Assembly (NCBI GenBank): GCA_905215555.1
Contig: CAJMQU010000012.1
Location: 30,395-94,394, forward strand
Direction: 5' to 3'
DNA from: an uncultured bacterium
Lineage (GTDB): Bacteria > Bacteroidota > Bacteroidia > Bacteroidales > Bacteroidaceae
DNA: 64,000 nt
Part shown: positions 35,482-44,931 of the stretch, piece by piece
Layout: each line of letters starts with the position of its first letter
How positions within the stretch are numbered: the first letter of the stretch is position 1
Program-made: the position numbers and the translations under genes
Notes under the pieces: generated by a model
What the model was told of the DNA's origin: nothing
What the model saw: the letters and a program-made list of their open reading frames with translations, nothing else
Database searches by the model: none

Positions 35482-37116
35482 ATGATTTCAATTGACGGAC
35501 TGGCCGTAGAATTCGGCGGCACCACCTTATTCAGTGACATTTCCTTCGTTATTAATGAAAAAGACCGCATCGCCCTGATGGGAAAGAACGGAGCGGGAAA
35601 GAGTACCTTGCTGAAAATATTGGCAGGAGTGCGCCAACCCACCCGTGGCAAAATATCAGCACCCAAAGACAGCGTCATCGCTTACTTGCCCCAGCATCTG
35701 ATGACGGAAGACGGAAGAACCGTATTCCAGGAAACAGCCCAAGCTTTCGCCCATCTGCATGAAATGGAAGCGGAAATAGAACGCCTCAACAAGGAGCTGG
35801 AAACACGCACCGACTACGAAAGCGACAGTTACATGGAACTGATTGAAAAGGTTTCAGCCCTGAGCGAGAAATTCTACTCCATCGACTCCACCAACTACGA
35901 AGAAGATGTGGAAAAAGCTCTCCTCGGACTCGGTTTCTCGCGCGAGGACTTCAACCGCCAGACCAGTGACTTCAGCGGAGGATGGCGCATGCGTATCGAG
36001 TTGGCTAAACTTCTGCTCCAGAAACCGGATGTGTTATTGCTGGACGAGCCGACCAATCACCTCGACATCGAGAGCATCCAATGGCTGGAAGATTTCCTTA
36101 TCAATAATGGCAAAGCAGTCATCGTCATCAGCCACGACCGCAAATTCGTGGACAATATCACCACCCGTACCATCGAGGTGACAATGGGACGTATCTACGA
36201 TTACAAAGTGAACTATTCCAAATATCTGGAACTCCGCAAGGAACGCCGCGAACAGCAGCAGAAAGCTTACGACGAACAACAGAAATTCATCGCCGAAACC
36301 AAAGAGTTCATCGAACGGTTCAAAGGCACTTACTCCAAAACCCTGCAAGTGCAGAGCCGCGTAAAAATGCTGGAGAAACTGGTGTTACTGGAAGTAGACG
36401 AAGAAGATACTTCGGCACTGCGCCTGAAATTTCCACCGTCACCACGTTCAGGAAACTACCCCGTTATAATGGAAGGAGTAGGCAAAACTTACGGCGACCA
36501 TGTAGTATTCAAAAATGCTACGCTGACTGTGGAACGAGGCGACAAATTAGCCTTCGTCGGCAAAAACGGTGAAGGTAAGTCTACCTTGGTGAAGTGCATC
36601 ATGAAAGAAATTGAACACGAAGGTACACTGACCCTCGGACACAATGTGCAAATCGGCTACTTTGCCCAAAATCAGGCTTCCCTGCTGGATGAGAATCTGA
36701 CCGTGTTCCAAACGATTGACGATGTGGCAAAAGGTGAGATACGTAATAAGATACGCGACTTGCTGGGCGCATTCATGTTTGGCGGTCCCGAAGAGTCCAT
36801 GAAGAAAGTGAAAGTCCTGTCCGGCGGAGAACGCACCCGGCTTGCCATGATCAAGCTGCTACTGGAACCGGTAAACCTGCTGATTCTGGATGAGCCTACC
36901 AACCACCTAGACATGAAGACAAAGGACATTCTGAAACAGGCGCTTCTGGATTTTGACGGAACATTGATTGTGGTGAGCCACGACCGCGACTTCCTGGATG
37001 GCCTGGTTACGAAGGTTTATGAATTCGGCAACAAGCAGGTCAAAGAACATCTGAGCGGCATCTACGAATTCCTGGAAAAGAAGAAAATGGAATCACTTCG
37101 CGAACTGGAAAGGTAA
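35482..37116 (+). CDS. ABC-F family ATPase
   Basis: A 544-aa soluble protein with two ABC domains and no membrane segments. First domain: Walker A GKNGAGKST, signature SGGWRMR, Walker B LLLDEPTNHLD. Second: GKNGEGKST, SGGERTR, LILDEPTNHLD. Between them, at about 240-310, lies the helical linker (P-site tRNA interaction motif, ELRKERREQQQKAYDEQQKF) that defines ABC-F proteins. These bind the ribosomal E site and regulate translation or protect against antibiotics. The lineage looks like the housekeeping EttA/Uup/YdiF type rather than a resistance protein, but this cannot be decided by eye. Confidence 0.93.
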   Translation: MISIDGLAVEFGGTTLFSDISFVINEKDRIALMGKNGAGKSTLLKILAGVRQPTRGKISAPKDSVIAYLPQHLMTEDGRTVFQETAQAFAHLHEMEAEIERLNKELETRTDYESDSYMELIEKVSALSEKFYSIDSTNYEEDVEKALLGLGFSREDFNRQTSDFSGGWRMRIELAKLLLQKPDVLLLDEPTNHLDIESIQWLEDFLINNGKAVIVISHDRKFVDNITTRTIEVTMGRIYDYKVNYSKYLELRKERREQQQKAYDEQQKFIAETKEFIERFKGTYSKTLQVQSRVKMLEKLVLLEVDEEDTSALRLKFPPSPRSGNYPVIMEGVGKTYGDHVVFKNATLTVERGDKLAFVGKNGEGKSTLVKCIMKEIEHEGTLTLGHNVQIGYFAQNQASLLDENLTVFQTIDDVAKGEIRNKIRDLLGAFMFGGPEESMKKVKVLSGGERTRLAMIKLLLEPVNLLILDEPTNHLDMKTKDILKQALLDFDGTLIVVSHDRDFLDGLVTKVYEFGNKQVKEHLSGIYEFLEKKKMESLRELER

Positions 37117-37193
37117 ACGTTCCTTAACAGGACTTCCGCAACATTTCTCCCGTCATATTGTTCCATTTGGATAAACCTCTAACTACGAGAATA

Positions 37194-38582
37194 ATGAAAC
37201 AATATGACGCTATAATAATAGGCTTCGGTAAAGGTGGAAAATTACTGGCGACCGAATTGGCCAACCGCAACTGGAAAGTGGCGGTCATCGAACGTTCCCC
37301 GGAAATGTACGGTGGAACCTGCATCAATGCGGGGTGTATCCCTACTAAAACCATGATAACCGAATCGGAATTTGCCGAACGCGTGTATCAGAATGACTAT
37401 AAGAAACAAGCCAAACTATATGCTCTCGCTCTGAGACGTAAGGATAAATTGGTTGCTTTCCTGCGGGAAAAGAATATTGAAAAACTGACGGGCAATCCCA
37501 ACATCACCCTATATGACGGAACTGCATCTTTCATCTGCCCTGACACGGTAAAAGTGACTCCTTCACCCGAAAAAGAGGAAGAGTCTTTCGAATTATCAGG
37601 TAAGGAGATATTCATCAATACCGGCTCCACTCCCATTCTGCCGGCCATCGACGGGTTGAAGCACAACCGCTATGTGTACACCAGCGAAACGTTGCTGCAC
37701 GCCGACATTCTTCCTCAACATTTACTGATTATAGGAAGCGGAGCCGTCGGACTTGAATTTGCAACCATATATGCCGGATTCGGCAGCAAGGTCACCATTC
37801 TGGAAGCCGGCAAACATTTCCTTCCGAAAGCAGACCGGGAAGTTGCCGAATATATGCAGGAAAACCTCAAAAGAAAAAATATAGAAGTACGTCTGAACGC
37901 CCGTATACAGTCTCTTCATGACACCGCGGACGGCATTACCGCCACCTATACGGATGCTTCGGACGGTACACCCTATTTTCTTGAAGGTGACGCCTTGCTG
38001 GTGGCTATCGGACGCAAACCGATGATAGAAAACCTCAATTTGGAAAAAGCCGGTGTACAAGTCAATGCACAGGGAGCAATTGTAGTAGACGAGCAACTGC
38101 ACACTACCATGCCACACATCTGGGCTTTGGGAGACGTCAAAGGCGGAGAGATGTATGACTACCTTTCCATCGATGATTTCCGCATCATCCGGGATACTTT
38201 GTTCGGAAAGAAGGAGCGTACCACAGAAGACCGGCATCCGGTGCCTTATACCATCTTTACCGATCCACCGATGGCACATATCGGACTGACGGAAGCAGAA
38301 GCTATGAAACGGGGATATCCCATTAAAGTATCACGCTTACCGGTATCAGCCATCCCGCGTGCCCGTACTTTGCAGAATATAGACGGAATGCTGAAAGCCA
38401 TCGTGAATACAGATACGGAAAAGATCCTGGGGTGCACCTTCCTCTGCGTCAATGCACCGGAACTCATCAATCTGGTGGCATTTGCCATGAAAACCGGACA
38501 GAAATCTTCAGTTCTGCGCAACTTCATATTCACGCATCCCAGCATGAGTGAAAGCTTAAATGGATTATTCAAGGCTTTTTAA
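37194..38582 (+). CDS. FAD-dependent pyridine nucleotide-disulfide oxidoreductase
   Basis: A 462-aa protein from the ATG at 37194; an in-frame ATG at 37158 would add 12 residues without family similarity. Motifs: FAD-binding IIIGFGKGGKLLATEL, redox-active disulfide GGTCINAGCIPTK, NAD-binding LIIGSGAVGLEFATIYAGFG, second FAD motif IWALGDVKGG, and a C-terminal dimerisation domain with TDPPMAHIGLTEAEA. The usual HPTxxE of the glutathione/lipoamide type appears as HPSMSE. This fits the YkgC/RclA or mercuric-reductase-like branch, not lipoamide dehydrogenase. It sits 77 nt downstream of the ABC-F gene. Confidence 0.88.
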   Translation: MKQYDAIIIGFGKGGKLLATELANRNWKVAVIERSPEMYGGTCINAGCIPTKTMITESEFAERVYQNDYKKQAKLYALALRRKDKLVAFLREKNIEKLTGNPNITLYDGTASFICPDTVKVTPSPEKEEESFELSGKEIFINTGSTPILPAIDGLKHNRYVYTSETLLHADILPQHLLIIGSGAVGLEFATIYAGFGSKVTILEAGKHFLPKADREVAEYMQENLKRKNIEVRLNARIQSLHDTADGITATYTDASDGTPYFLEGDALLVAIGRKPMIENLNLEKAGVQVNAQGAIVVDEQLHTTMPHIWALGDVKGGEMYDYLSIDDFRIIRDTLFGKKERTTEDRHPVPYTIFTDPPMAHIGLTEAEAMKRGYPIKVSRLPVSAIPRARTLQNIDGMLKAIVNTDTEKILGCTFLCVNAPELINLVAFAMKTGQKSSVLRNFIFTHPSMSESLNGLFKAF

Positions 38583-38591
38583 TAACTGGCA

Positions 38592-38623
38592 TTTGGTAAT
38601 TAAGCAGTTAACTGCTATCTTTG
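38592..38623 (+). promoter_or_regulatory. Promoter of the small Cys/His-rich protein gene (TTTG - 20 nt - TATCTTTG)
   Basis: TTTG at 38592-38595 and TATCTTTG at 38616-38623 are separated by exactly 20 nt, one of the two best Bacteroides promoter matches in the window. The ATG follows 17 nt later. Confidence 0.75.
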
Positions 38624-38640
38624 TCCGCAATAAAAAAAGG

Positions 38641-39048
38641 ATGAAGAATAAACGGTACATCACATATTTTCTGCTATTCATCAGCATGGTCATGCTGGTA
38701 GTACCTGTTATTCCCCATCACCACCACAGCAACGGGTTGATATGTATGAAGAATGATATCACACCCGATTGTTGCGGACAACAACACGCTCCCGAAAACG
38801 AGCATTGCTGCTGCGACACGGGATGCGTCACCACACATTTCTTCCAGCAGACTCCCACCTCGGATAACGGATGGGCGCATCCCGACTTCCCGTTAGTGAT
38901 TACTTTATTCTCCGAACCACTCCTGAGATTACTCATTCTACCCGAAGAAAGCGGGCTAAGGCAGGAGTACATATACCAGGAGTCACTTCATGGCACGTAT
39001 CTAACGCGTGCCACAGGGCTTCGCGCACCTCCGTCTGTTCTTGCTTAA
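38641..39048 (+). CDS. Small exported Cys/His-rich protein upstream of the metal-efflux operon
   Basis: A 135-aa protein from the ATG at 38641, fixed by the strong promoter just before it. An N-terminal hydrophobic segment (YITYFLLFISMVMLVVPVIP) acts as signal or anchor. It is followed by HHHHSNG, DCCGQQH and HCCCDTGC, an unusual density of possible metal ligands. The C-terminal half has a LFSEPLLRLLILPEES stretch. The family is probably one of the Bacteroidales DUFs found before CusB/CusA genes (DUF6769 is my best guess). It could sense or bind the metal exported by the adjacent operon. Confidence 0.75.
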   Translation: MKNKRYITYFLLFISMVMLVVPVIPHHHHSNGLICMKNDITPDCCGQQHAPENEHCCCDTGCVTTHFFQQTPTSDNGWAHPDFPLVITLFSEPLLRLLILPEESGLRQEYIYQESLHGTYLTRATGLRAPPSVLA

Positions 39049-39054
39049 TCAGAA

Positions 39055-39075
39055 GTCTGCAATTATGTTGCAGAC
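39055..39075 (+). terminator. Hairpin with T-rich tail after the Cys/His-rich gene
   Basis: GTCTGCAA - TTATG - TTGCAGAC is an 8-bp perfect stem 7 nt past the stop codon, followed by CCCC and a T-rich stretch. It could be a terminator or an attenuator before the efflux operon, because the -7 box of that operon overlaps the T-rich tail. Confidence 0.6.
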
Positions 39076-39084
39076 CCCATTTTC

Positions 39085-39092
39085 TATTTTTG
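39085..39092 (+). promoter_or_regulatory. Putative -7 promoter element of the metal-efflux operon
   Basis: TATTTTTG fits TAnnTTTG and lies 35 nt before the ATG of the adaptor gene. A TTG sits 14 nt upstream, inside the hairpin, so spacing is not ideal. Confidence 0.45.
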
Positions 39093-39126
39093 TACCCTAT
39101 TAAAAGTAAGAACAAAATATATCATC

Positions 39127-40374
39127 ATGAAGAAATTTATTTTTATGGGAGTCATAGGCCTGTTCCTATTGGGCTCCTGCAACAGCAAGTCCGGAGACGG
39201 GCACGAAGGCCATAATCACGAAACAGAAAAACACGACCACAAAGGTTGTGACCATGATCACGAACATGAGGGGGAAGGGCATAACCACGAAGGAGAAGAT
39301 CATGCTCATGCAGGTCACGACCACAGCGGAGAAGCTGCAGGCGGACATAGCGATGAAATCATCCTGCCTCCTGCCAAAGCACAAGCTGCCGGTGTGAAAT
39401 CCAGCGTTATCGAACCGGGAATATTCCATCAGGTCATTAAAACCAGTGGGCAGGTAATGGCTGCGCAGGGAGACGAAAGCGTTGCCGTGGCTACAGTGGC
39501 AGGCGTTGTTTCTTTCCGCGGGAAAGTGATTGAAGGCATGAGCGTGAGCAAAGGCACGCCACTGGTGACTTTGTCTTCCAAGAATATGGCAGACGGTGAC
39601 CCCGTAGAACGTGTACGTATCGCCTACGAAGTATCGAAGAAAGAATACGAACGTATGAAAGCCCTTGTCGGAAACAAGATTGTCTCCGAAAAAGACTTCG
39701 CACAGGCCGAACAAGCGTATGAAAACGCACGTATCAGCTACGAGGCCGTAGCCAAAAACAACTCGGCAAGCGGCCAGGCTGTAACTTCCCCCATCAACGG
39801 ATATGTAAAAAGTCTGTTGGTGAAAGAAGGCGATTATGTAGCCATAGGACAACCGTTGGTCAGCATTACGCAAAACCGCAAATTATTCCTGCGTGCCGAT
39901 GTCTCAGAGAAATATTACCAGTATCTGCGCACCATTGGTTCGGCCAACTTCTGCACTCCTTATAATAATAAAGTGTACACATTGAAAGACTTGGACGGAC
40001 GTCTTCTCTCCTACGGCAAGGCTTCGGGTGGAGATGGCGGATATTATGTGCCCGTTACTTTCGAATTCGACAACAAAGGTGATATCGTCCCCGGCTCATT
40101 CGTAGAAATCTTCCTGCTGTCTTCACCCATAGAAAACGTGATTTCTTTGCCCCACTCGGCACTCACCGAAGAACAGGGCAGTTTCTTCGTCTATCTGCAA
40201 CTGGACGAAGAAGGCTACAAGAAACAACTCGTCACATTGGGAGCTGACAACGGCGAAAGTGTACAGATCCTTTCAGGTGTGAAAGCCGGAGACCGTGTGG
40301 TAACCGAAGGAGCTTATCAGGTGAAATTAGCAAGTGCCACGAATGCAATTCCGGCACACAGTCACGAACACTAA
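39127..40374 (+). CDS. RND efflux periplasmic adaptor (CusB/CzcB-like) with His-rich N-terminal arm, lipoprotein
   Basis: A 415-aa protein. Lipoprotein signal ending LLGSC (Cys 18). Residues about 22-75 are a His/Asp/Glu-rich arm (GHEGHNHE, CDHDHEHEGEGHNHEGEDHA), a probable metal-binding tail. The rest is a membrane-fusion protein: barrel-sandwich halves (VAGVVSFRGKVIEGMSVSKG; TSPINGYVKSLLVKEGDYVA), a helical hairpin between them (KEYERMKALVGNKIVSEKDF), and a beta-barrel with GDIVPGSFVEIFLL. It ends in HSHEH. It links the inner-membrane RND pump to the outer-membrane channel encoded next. The metal (Cu, Ag, Zn, Co or Cd) is not predictable. Confidence 0.9.
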   Translation: MKKFIFMGVIGLFLLGSCNSKSGDGHEGHNHETEKHDHKGCDHDHEHEGEGHNHEGEDHAHAGHDHSGEAAGGHSDEIILPPAKAQAAGVKSSVIEPGIFHQVIKTSGQVMAAQGDESVAVATVAGVVSFRGKVIEGMSVSKGTPLVTLSSKNMADGDPVERVRIAYEVSKKEYERMKALVGNKIVSEKDFAQAEQAYENARISYEAVAKNNSASGQAVTSPINGYVKSLLVKEGDYVAIGQPLVSITQNRKLFLRADVSEKYYQYLRTIGSANFCTPYNNKVYTLKDLDGRLLSYGKASGGDGGYYVPVTFEFDNKGDIVPGSFVEIFLLSSPIENVISLPHSALTEEQGSFFVYLQLDEEGYKKQLVTLGADNGESVQILSGVKAGDRVVTEGAYQVKLASATNAIPAHSHEH

Positions 40375-40409
40375 GAAAAGCTATTTTAATTGTTAATTAT
40401 AAATTATTG

Positions 40410-40483
40410 AATATTAATTATCCTGCGGCATAACGATGCGAACGGCTTAAACATGACTCCGCAGGCTATTTATAATTAATATT
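40410..40483 (+). repeat. Extended hairpin in the gap between adaptor and RND pump genes
   Basis: Outer arms AATATTAATTAT (40410-40421) and ATAATTAATATT (40472-40483) and inner arms CCTGCGG (40422-40428) and CCGCAGG (40459-40465) pair perfectly. A 6-nt bulge lies on the right side. The inner arm starts CCTGCGGCAT, also found in the next operon gap. Confidence 0.75.
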
Positions 40484-40505
40484 TAAGACTCAATATTTAA
40501 ACCAC

Positions 40506-43500
40506 ATGTTAAACAAGATTATACATTTCTCACTCCACAACCGCATCCTGGTGCTCGTAGCCTCGGTGCTGTTGCTGATAGGCGGAACTTATACCGCCAT
40601 GCACACGGAAGTGGACGTATTTCCCGACCTCAACGCACCGACAGTCGTCATCATGACGGAAGCGAATGGTATGGCGGCAGAGGAAGTGGAACAACTTGTC
40701 ACGTTTCCCGTAGAAACGGCCGTGAACGGTGCGACAGGTGTGCGCCGCGTACGTTCTTCATCTACCAACGGTTTCTCCGTAGTCTGGGTGGAATTTGATT
40801 GGGATACGGATATTTATCTGGCACGGCAAATTGTCAGCGAAAAGCTGTCTGTCGTAAGCGAAAGCCTGCCCACCGGAGTAGGCAAACCGACTCTGGGCCC
40901 GCAATCGTCCATCCTGGGTGAAATGCTGATTATCGGTCTGACAGCCGACTCCACTTCCATGCTCGACCTGCGCACCATAGCCGACTGGACTATCCGTCCG
41001 CGATTGCTCTCTACAGGCGGCGTGGCACAGGTGGCGGTATTGGGCGGTGATATTAAAGAATATCAGATACAGTTAGACCCGGAACGGATGCGTCATTACG
41101 GTGTTACATTGAATGAAATCATGAACGTGACGCGCGAAATGAACCTGAACGCCAATGGCGGCGTACTGTATGAATACGGCAACGAATACATTGTACGCGG
41201 AGTACTTTCTACCGAGCGTGTAGACCAACTGGCACGTGCCGTAGTGAAGGGGGGAGTTAACAAGGCTTCAGCTGACAAGGTACAAGGCAATCCGGTCAAT
41301 TCCGCCCCTATCCTGCTGGAAGATATTGCCGACGTACACATCGGTGCCAAATTGCCGAAACTGGGTACAGCATCGGAACGGGGCAAGGCGGCTGTATTAT
41401 TGACAGTTACCAAACAACCGGCTACCAGCACTCTGGAATTGACCGATAAGTTGGAAGCTTCCTTAAAAGATTTACAGAAGAACCTGCCGGCAGATGTAAA
41501 AGTCAGCACTGACATCTTCCGTCAGAGCCGTTTCATCGAAAGTTCTATCGGAAACGTACAAAAATCATTGTTTGAAGGCGGTATCTTCGTAATCATCGTA
41601 CTGTTCCTGTTCCTTGCGAATGTGCGTACGACGGTTATTTCACTGGTGACGCTGCCGCTTTCACTGATTACTTCATTGGTGACACTGCATTACATGGGCT
41701 TCACAATCAATACCATGAGTCTCGGTGGTCTGGCCATCGCTATCGGTTCGCTGGTAGATGATGCCATTGTGGACGTGGAAAACGTATATAAGCGACTGCA
41801 CGAAAACAGATTGAAGCCTATGGACGAACGGCTTCCGATACTGGAAGTAGTGTTCAATGCATCCAAGGAAGTGCGTATGCCCATTCTGAACTCCACGCTG
41901 ATTATCGTAGTGAGTTTCGTGCCGCTATTCTTCCTTACCGGTATGGAAGGACGTATGCTGGTGCCACTGGGTATTGCGTTCATCGTAGCATTGGCCGCCT
42001 CTACGGTAGTGGCACTGACAGTTACCCCGGTGCTTTGCTCCTATCTTCTGGGCAAAGACCCCAAGAAGGAAAAAAAAGAAAACAGCGACTCTTTCGTAGC
42101 GCGCAAGATGAAGCTATGGTATGGTTCAGCACTGGCTTTCGTCCTTGGGCATAAGAAAATCGTATTGGGTGGCACCATCGGTTTATTCGTAGTAGCCCTC
42201 GCATGCTTCTTCACTCTGGGACGTTCGTTCCTGCCTCCGTTTAATGAAGGTTCGTTCACGATTAACATCTCCTCCCTGCCGGGGATTTCTCTGGAAGAAA
42301 GCGACAAAATGGGCCATCGTGCCGAAGAATTATTGCTCAGTATTCCTGAGATACAAACCGTGGCCCGCAAAACGGGACGCGCCGAACTGGACGAGCATGC
42401 GCTCGGAGTGAATGTGTCGGAAATAGAAGCACCCTTTGAACTGAAAGACCGCTCACGCAGCGAACTGGTTGCCGACGTACGCGAGAAGCTAGGAACAATT
42501 GTAGGAGCCAACATTGAAATAGGACAGCCTATCAGCCACCGTATAGACGCTATGCTCAGCGGCACAAAGGCGAACATCGCTATCAAACTGTTCGGTGATG
42601 ACCTGAACCGTATGTTCACTTTGGGCAACGAAATCAAAGGGACCATTCAGGACATTCCGGGCATTGCCGACCTGAATGTGGAGCAGCAGATAGAGCGTCC
42701 GCAACTCATCATCTCGCCCAAACGGGAAATGCTGGCGAAATTCGGCATTTCATTACCGGAGTTCTCCGAGTTCGTCAATGTTTGCCTGGCTGGAGAAACC
42801 GTTTCACAAGTATATGAGAAGGGTAAAAGTTTCGACCTCACCGTACGTGTACGTGACGACCTGCGTGACGAAATGGAGAAGATCCGCAACCTGATGATAG
42901 ACACCAGCGACGGCAAGAAGATTCCATTGAACTACATTGCAGAAGTACGTTCGGCAATGGGTCCGAACACCATCAGCCGCGAGAATGTGAAACGGAAGAT
43001 CGTTATCTCTGCCAATGTTGCCGACCGCGACTTGCGCAGTGTGGTGAATGATATTCAGGCACGGGTGGATAAAGATATCAAGCTGCCGGAGGGATATCAC
43101 CTTGAATATGGCGGCCAGTTTGAAAGCGAGCAGGCGGCAAGCCGCACGCTGTTGTTGACATCACTGATGAGTATCGTTGTCATCTTCCTCTTGCTTTACC
43201 ATGAGTTCCGCAGTGTGAAGGAAAGTGCGATTATACTTATCAACCTGCCGTTGGCACTGATTGGTGGTGTGTTTGCCTTGCTCATGACTACGGGTGAGGT
43301 CAGCATTCCGGCTATCATCGGTTTCATTTCATTGTTCGGTATTGCCACACGAAACGGTATGTTGCTTATCAGCCACTACAACCACTTGCAGCAGGAAGAA
43401 GGGATGGAAGTATATGACAGCGTTATACGCGGCTCAATGGACCGGCTGAATCCGATTCTAATGACGGCACTGTCTTCAGCGCTGGCACTTATTCCGCTGG

Positions 43501-43640
43501 CATTGGGAGGCGACCTGCCGGGTAATGAGATTCAGAGTCCGATGGCAAAAGTTATTCTCGGAGGTCTTTTAACTTCCACGTTCCTGAACGGTTTTATCAT
43601 TCCGATTGTTTACCTGATGATGCACCGGAGACCAGTGTAG
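40506..43640 (+). CDS. Heavy-metal efflux RND pump (CusA/CzcA family)
   Basis: A 1044-aa inner-membrane protein of typical HAE/HME-RND length. It has about 12 membrane segments in two halves, each followed by a large periplasmic loop: HNRILVLVASVLLLIGGTYT at the start; GGLAIAIGSLVDDAIVDVEN in TM4 with the charged residues of metal-specific pumps; and GFISLFGIATRNGMLLISHYNH in the second half. It takes metal ions from the periplasm or cytoplasm and drives them out with the proton gradient, together with the flanking adaptor and TolC-like genes. It follows the adaptor after a 131-nt gap holding a strong hairpin. Confidence 0.93.
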   Translation: MLNKIIHFSLHNRILVLVASVLLLIGGTYTAMHTEVDVFPDLNAPTVVIMTEANGMAAEEVEQLVTFPVETAVNGATGVRRVRSSSTNGFSVVWVEFDWDTDIYLARQIVSEKLSVVSESLPTGVGKPTLGPQSSILGEMLIIGLTADSTSMLDLRTIADWTIRPRLLSTGGVAQVAVLGGDIKEYQIQLDPERMRHYGVTLNEIMNVTREMNLNANGGVLYEYGNEYIVRGVLSTERVDQLARAVVKGGVNKASADKVQGNPVNSAPILLEDIADVHIGAKLPKLGTASERGKAAVLLTVTKQPATSTLELTDKLEASLKDLQKNLPADVKVSTDIFRQSRFIESSIGNVQKSLFEGGIFVIIVLFLFLANVRTTVISLVTLPLSLITSLVTLHYMGFTINTMSLGGLAIAIGSLVDDAIVDVENVYKRLHENRLKPMDERLPILEVVFNASKEVRMPILNSTLIIVVSFVPLFFLTGMEGRMLVPLGIAFIVALAASTVVALTVTPVLCSYLLGKDPKKEKKENSDSFVARKMKLWYGSALAFVLGHKKIVLGGTIGLFVVALACFFTLGRSFLPPFNEGSFTINISSLPGISLEESDKMGHRAEELLLSIPEIQTVARKTGRAELDEHALGVNVSEIEAPFELKDRSRSELVADVREKLGTIVGANIEIGQPISHRIDAMLSGTKANIAIKLFGDDLNRMFTLGNEIKGTIQDIPGIADLNVEQQIERPQLIISPKREMLAKFGISLPEFSEFVNVCLAGETVSQVYEKGKSFDLTVRVRDDLRDEMEKIRNLMIDTSDGKKIPLNYIAEVRSAMGPNTISRENVKRKIVISANVADRDLRSVVNDIQARVDKDIKLPEGYHLEYGGQFESEQAASRTLLLTSLMSIVVIFLLLYHEFRSVKESAIILINLPLALIGGVFALLMTTGEVSIPAIIGFISLFGIATRNGMLLISHYNHLQQEEGMEVYDSVIRGSMDRLNPILMTALSSALALIPLALGGDLPGNEIQSPMAKVILGGLLTSTFLNGFIIPIVYLMMHRRPV

Positions 43641-43653
43641 CGCTGGAGCAAAG

Positions 43654-43694
43654 TTTCCTGCGGCATGACAGCTAATGAGAGATGCCGCAGGGAA
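43654..43694 (+). repeat. Hairpin in the gap between RND pump and TolC-like genes
   Basis: CCTGCGGCAT (43657-43666) pairs perfectly with ATGCCGCAGG (43682-43691). Flanking TTT/GAAA extend the stem around one extra G; the loop is 15 nt. The left arm is identical to the inner left arm of the hairpin at 40422. Confidence 0.75.
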
Positions 43695-43729
43695 ATTATT
43701 ACCATATAACCATCAACAATATCAAAAAA

Positions 43730-44917
43730 ATGAAACGAATTCTAATATTTAGTTTTATCACCTTTTGCCTATATGCGGGGATGAGCGCACAATCAGTCGG
43801 TATAGACGAAGTGCTGCGCCGCATAGAAGCGAACAATAAGGAGTTGCAAGCCAATGCCCAACTCATCACTTCGCAGAAGTTGGAGAACAAGTCGGAGAAT
43901 AATCTTCCCGACCCGAGCCTTTCTTATTCCCACCTGTGGGGAGCAAAAGACAAGAACGAAACCATCGGTGAGCTCGTTGTTTCACAAAGTTTCGACTTCC
44001 CTACCCTCTACGCCACCCGCGGACAAGTGAACCGTTTTAAAACCGGTGCTCTCGATGCACAATCCACCGCTTTTCGCCAGCAACTGTTGCTGCAAGCCAA
44101 AGAGGTATGTCTCGACATCCTTATGCTGCAACAACAACAAAAGTTACTGGATGAGCGCCTGAAACAAGCGGAAGAGCTTTCTGCCTATTATAAGAAACGC
44201 CTGGAAACAGGAGACGCCAACGTTCTGGAGACCAATAAAATCAATCTGGAATTACTGAACGTTCGTACGGAGGCCCGGACAAACCGTACTACACTGGAGA
44301 ATAAATGGCAGGAACTGACAGCACTGAACAGCAACCAGCCTTTACAATTTTCGTCTCTTGGTGAATATCCGTTGTATCCGTTGCCGGCAGACTACAACCT
44401 GTTACGTGAAGAAGTGATTGCTTCAGATGCCGCTTTATGGTCATTGAACAATGAAAGCGCTGCTGCCCGCAAACAAATTTCTGTCAGCAAACAAGGCTGG
44501 TTGCCTAAACTGGAGTTGGGTTACCGTCGCAATACAGAATCGGGCACTCCGTTCAACGGTGTTGTTGTCGGTTTTTCTTTCCCTATCTTCGAGAATAGAA
44601 ACAAGGTGAAGATAGCGAAAGCACAATCCATGAATATCGACTACCAGAAAGAAAACGCCACTTTACAGGCAGAATCTTCATTGGCACAGCTTTATCGGGA
44701 AGCCCGGTCGTTGCAGGCTTCCATGCAAGAATACCAGGAAGCGTTCAGCTCGCAACAAGACCTCGCATTGCTGAAACAAGCCCTCACCGGCGGACAGATC
44801 AGTGTGATAGAGTATTTTGTGGAAGTCTCCGTGATTTATCAAAGCAAACAGAATCTGCTGCAACTGGAGAACCAGTATCAGAAGGTGATGTCACAGATAT
44901 ATAAGAGTAAATTATAA
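43730..44917 (+). CDS. TolC-family outer-membrane efflux channel (CusC-like)
   Basis: A 395-aa protein from the ATG at 43730 (MKRILIFSFITFCLYAGMSAQ, cleaved signal peptide). An in-frame ATG at 43682 lies inside the hairpin and is rejected. The body shows the paired long helical repeats of outer-membrane factors: VGIDEVLRRIEANNKELQAN, then ALDAQSTAFRQQLLLQAKEV and ALTGGQISVIEYFVEVSVIY in the last third. NLPDPSLSYSHLWG marks the first strand. It forms the outer channel of the tripartite metal efflux system. No Cys follows the signal, so it is not a lipoprotein, unlike CusC. Last gene of the operon. Confidence 0.9.
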   Translation: MKRILIFSFITFCLYAGMSAQSVGIDEVLRRIEANNKELQANAQLITSQKLENKSENNLPDPSLSYSHLWGAKDKNETIGELVVSQSFDFPTLYATRGQVNRFKTGALDAQSTAFRQQLLLQAKEVCLDILMLQQQQKLLDERLKQAEELSAYYKKRLETGDANVLETNKINLELLNVRTEARTNRTTLENKWQELTALNSNQPLQFSSLGEYPLYPLPADYNLLREEVIASDAALWSLNNESAAARKQISVSKQGWLPKLELGYRRNTESGTPFNGVVVGFSFPIFENRNKVKIAKAQSMNIDYQKENATLQAESSLAQLYREARSLQASMQEYQEAFSSQQDLALLKQALTGGQISVIEYFVEVSVIYQSKQNLLQLENQYQKVMSQIYKSKL

Positions 44918-44931
44918 AGATTATACATCAT

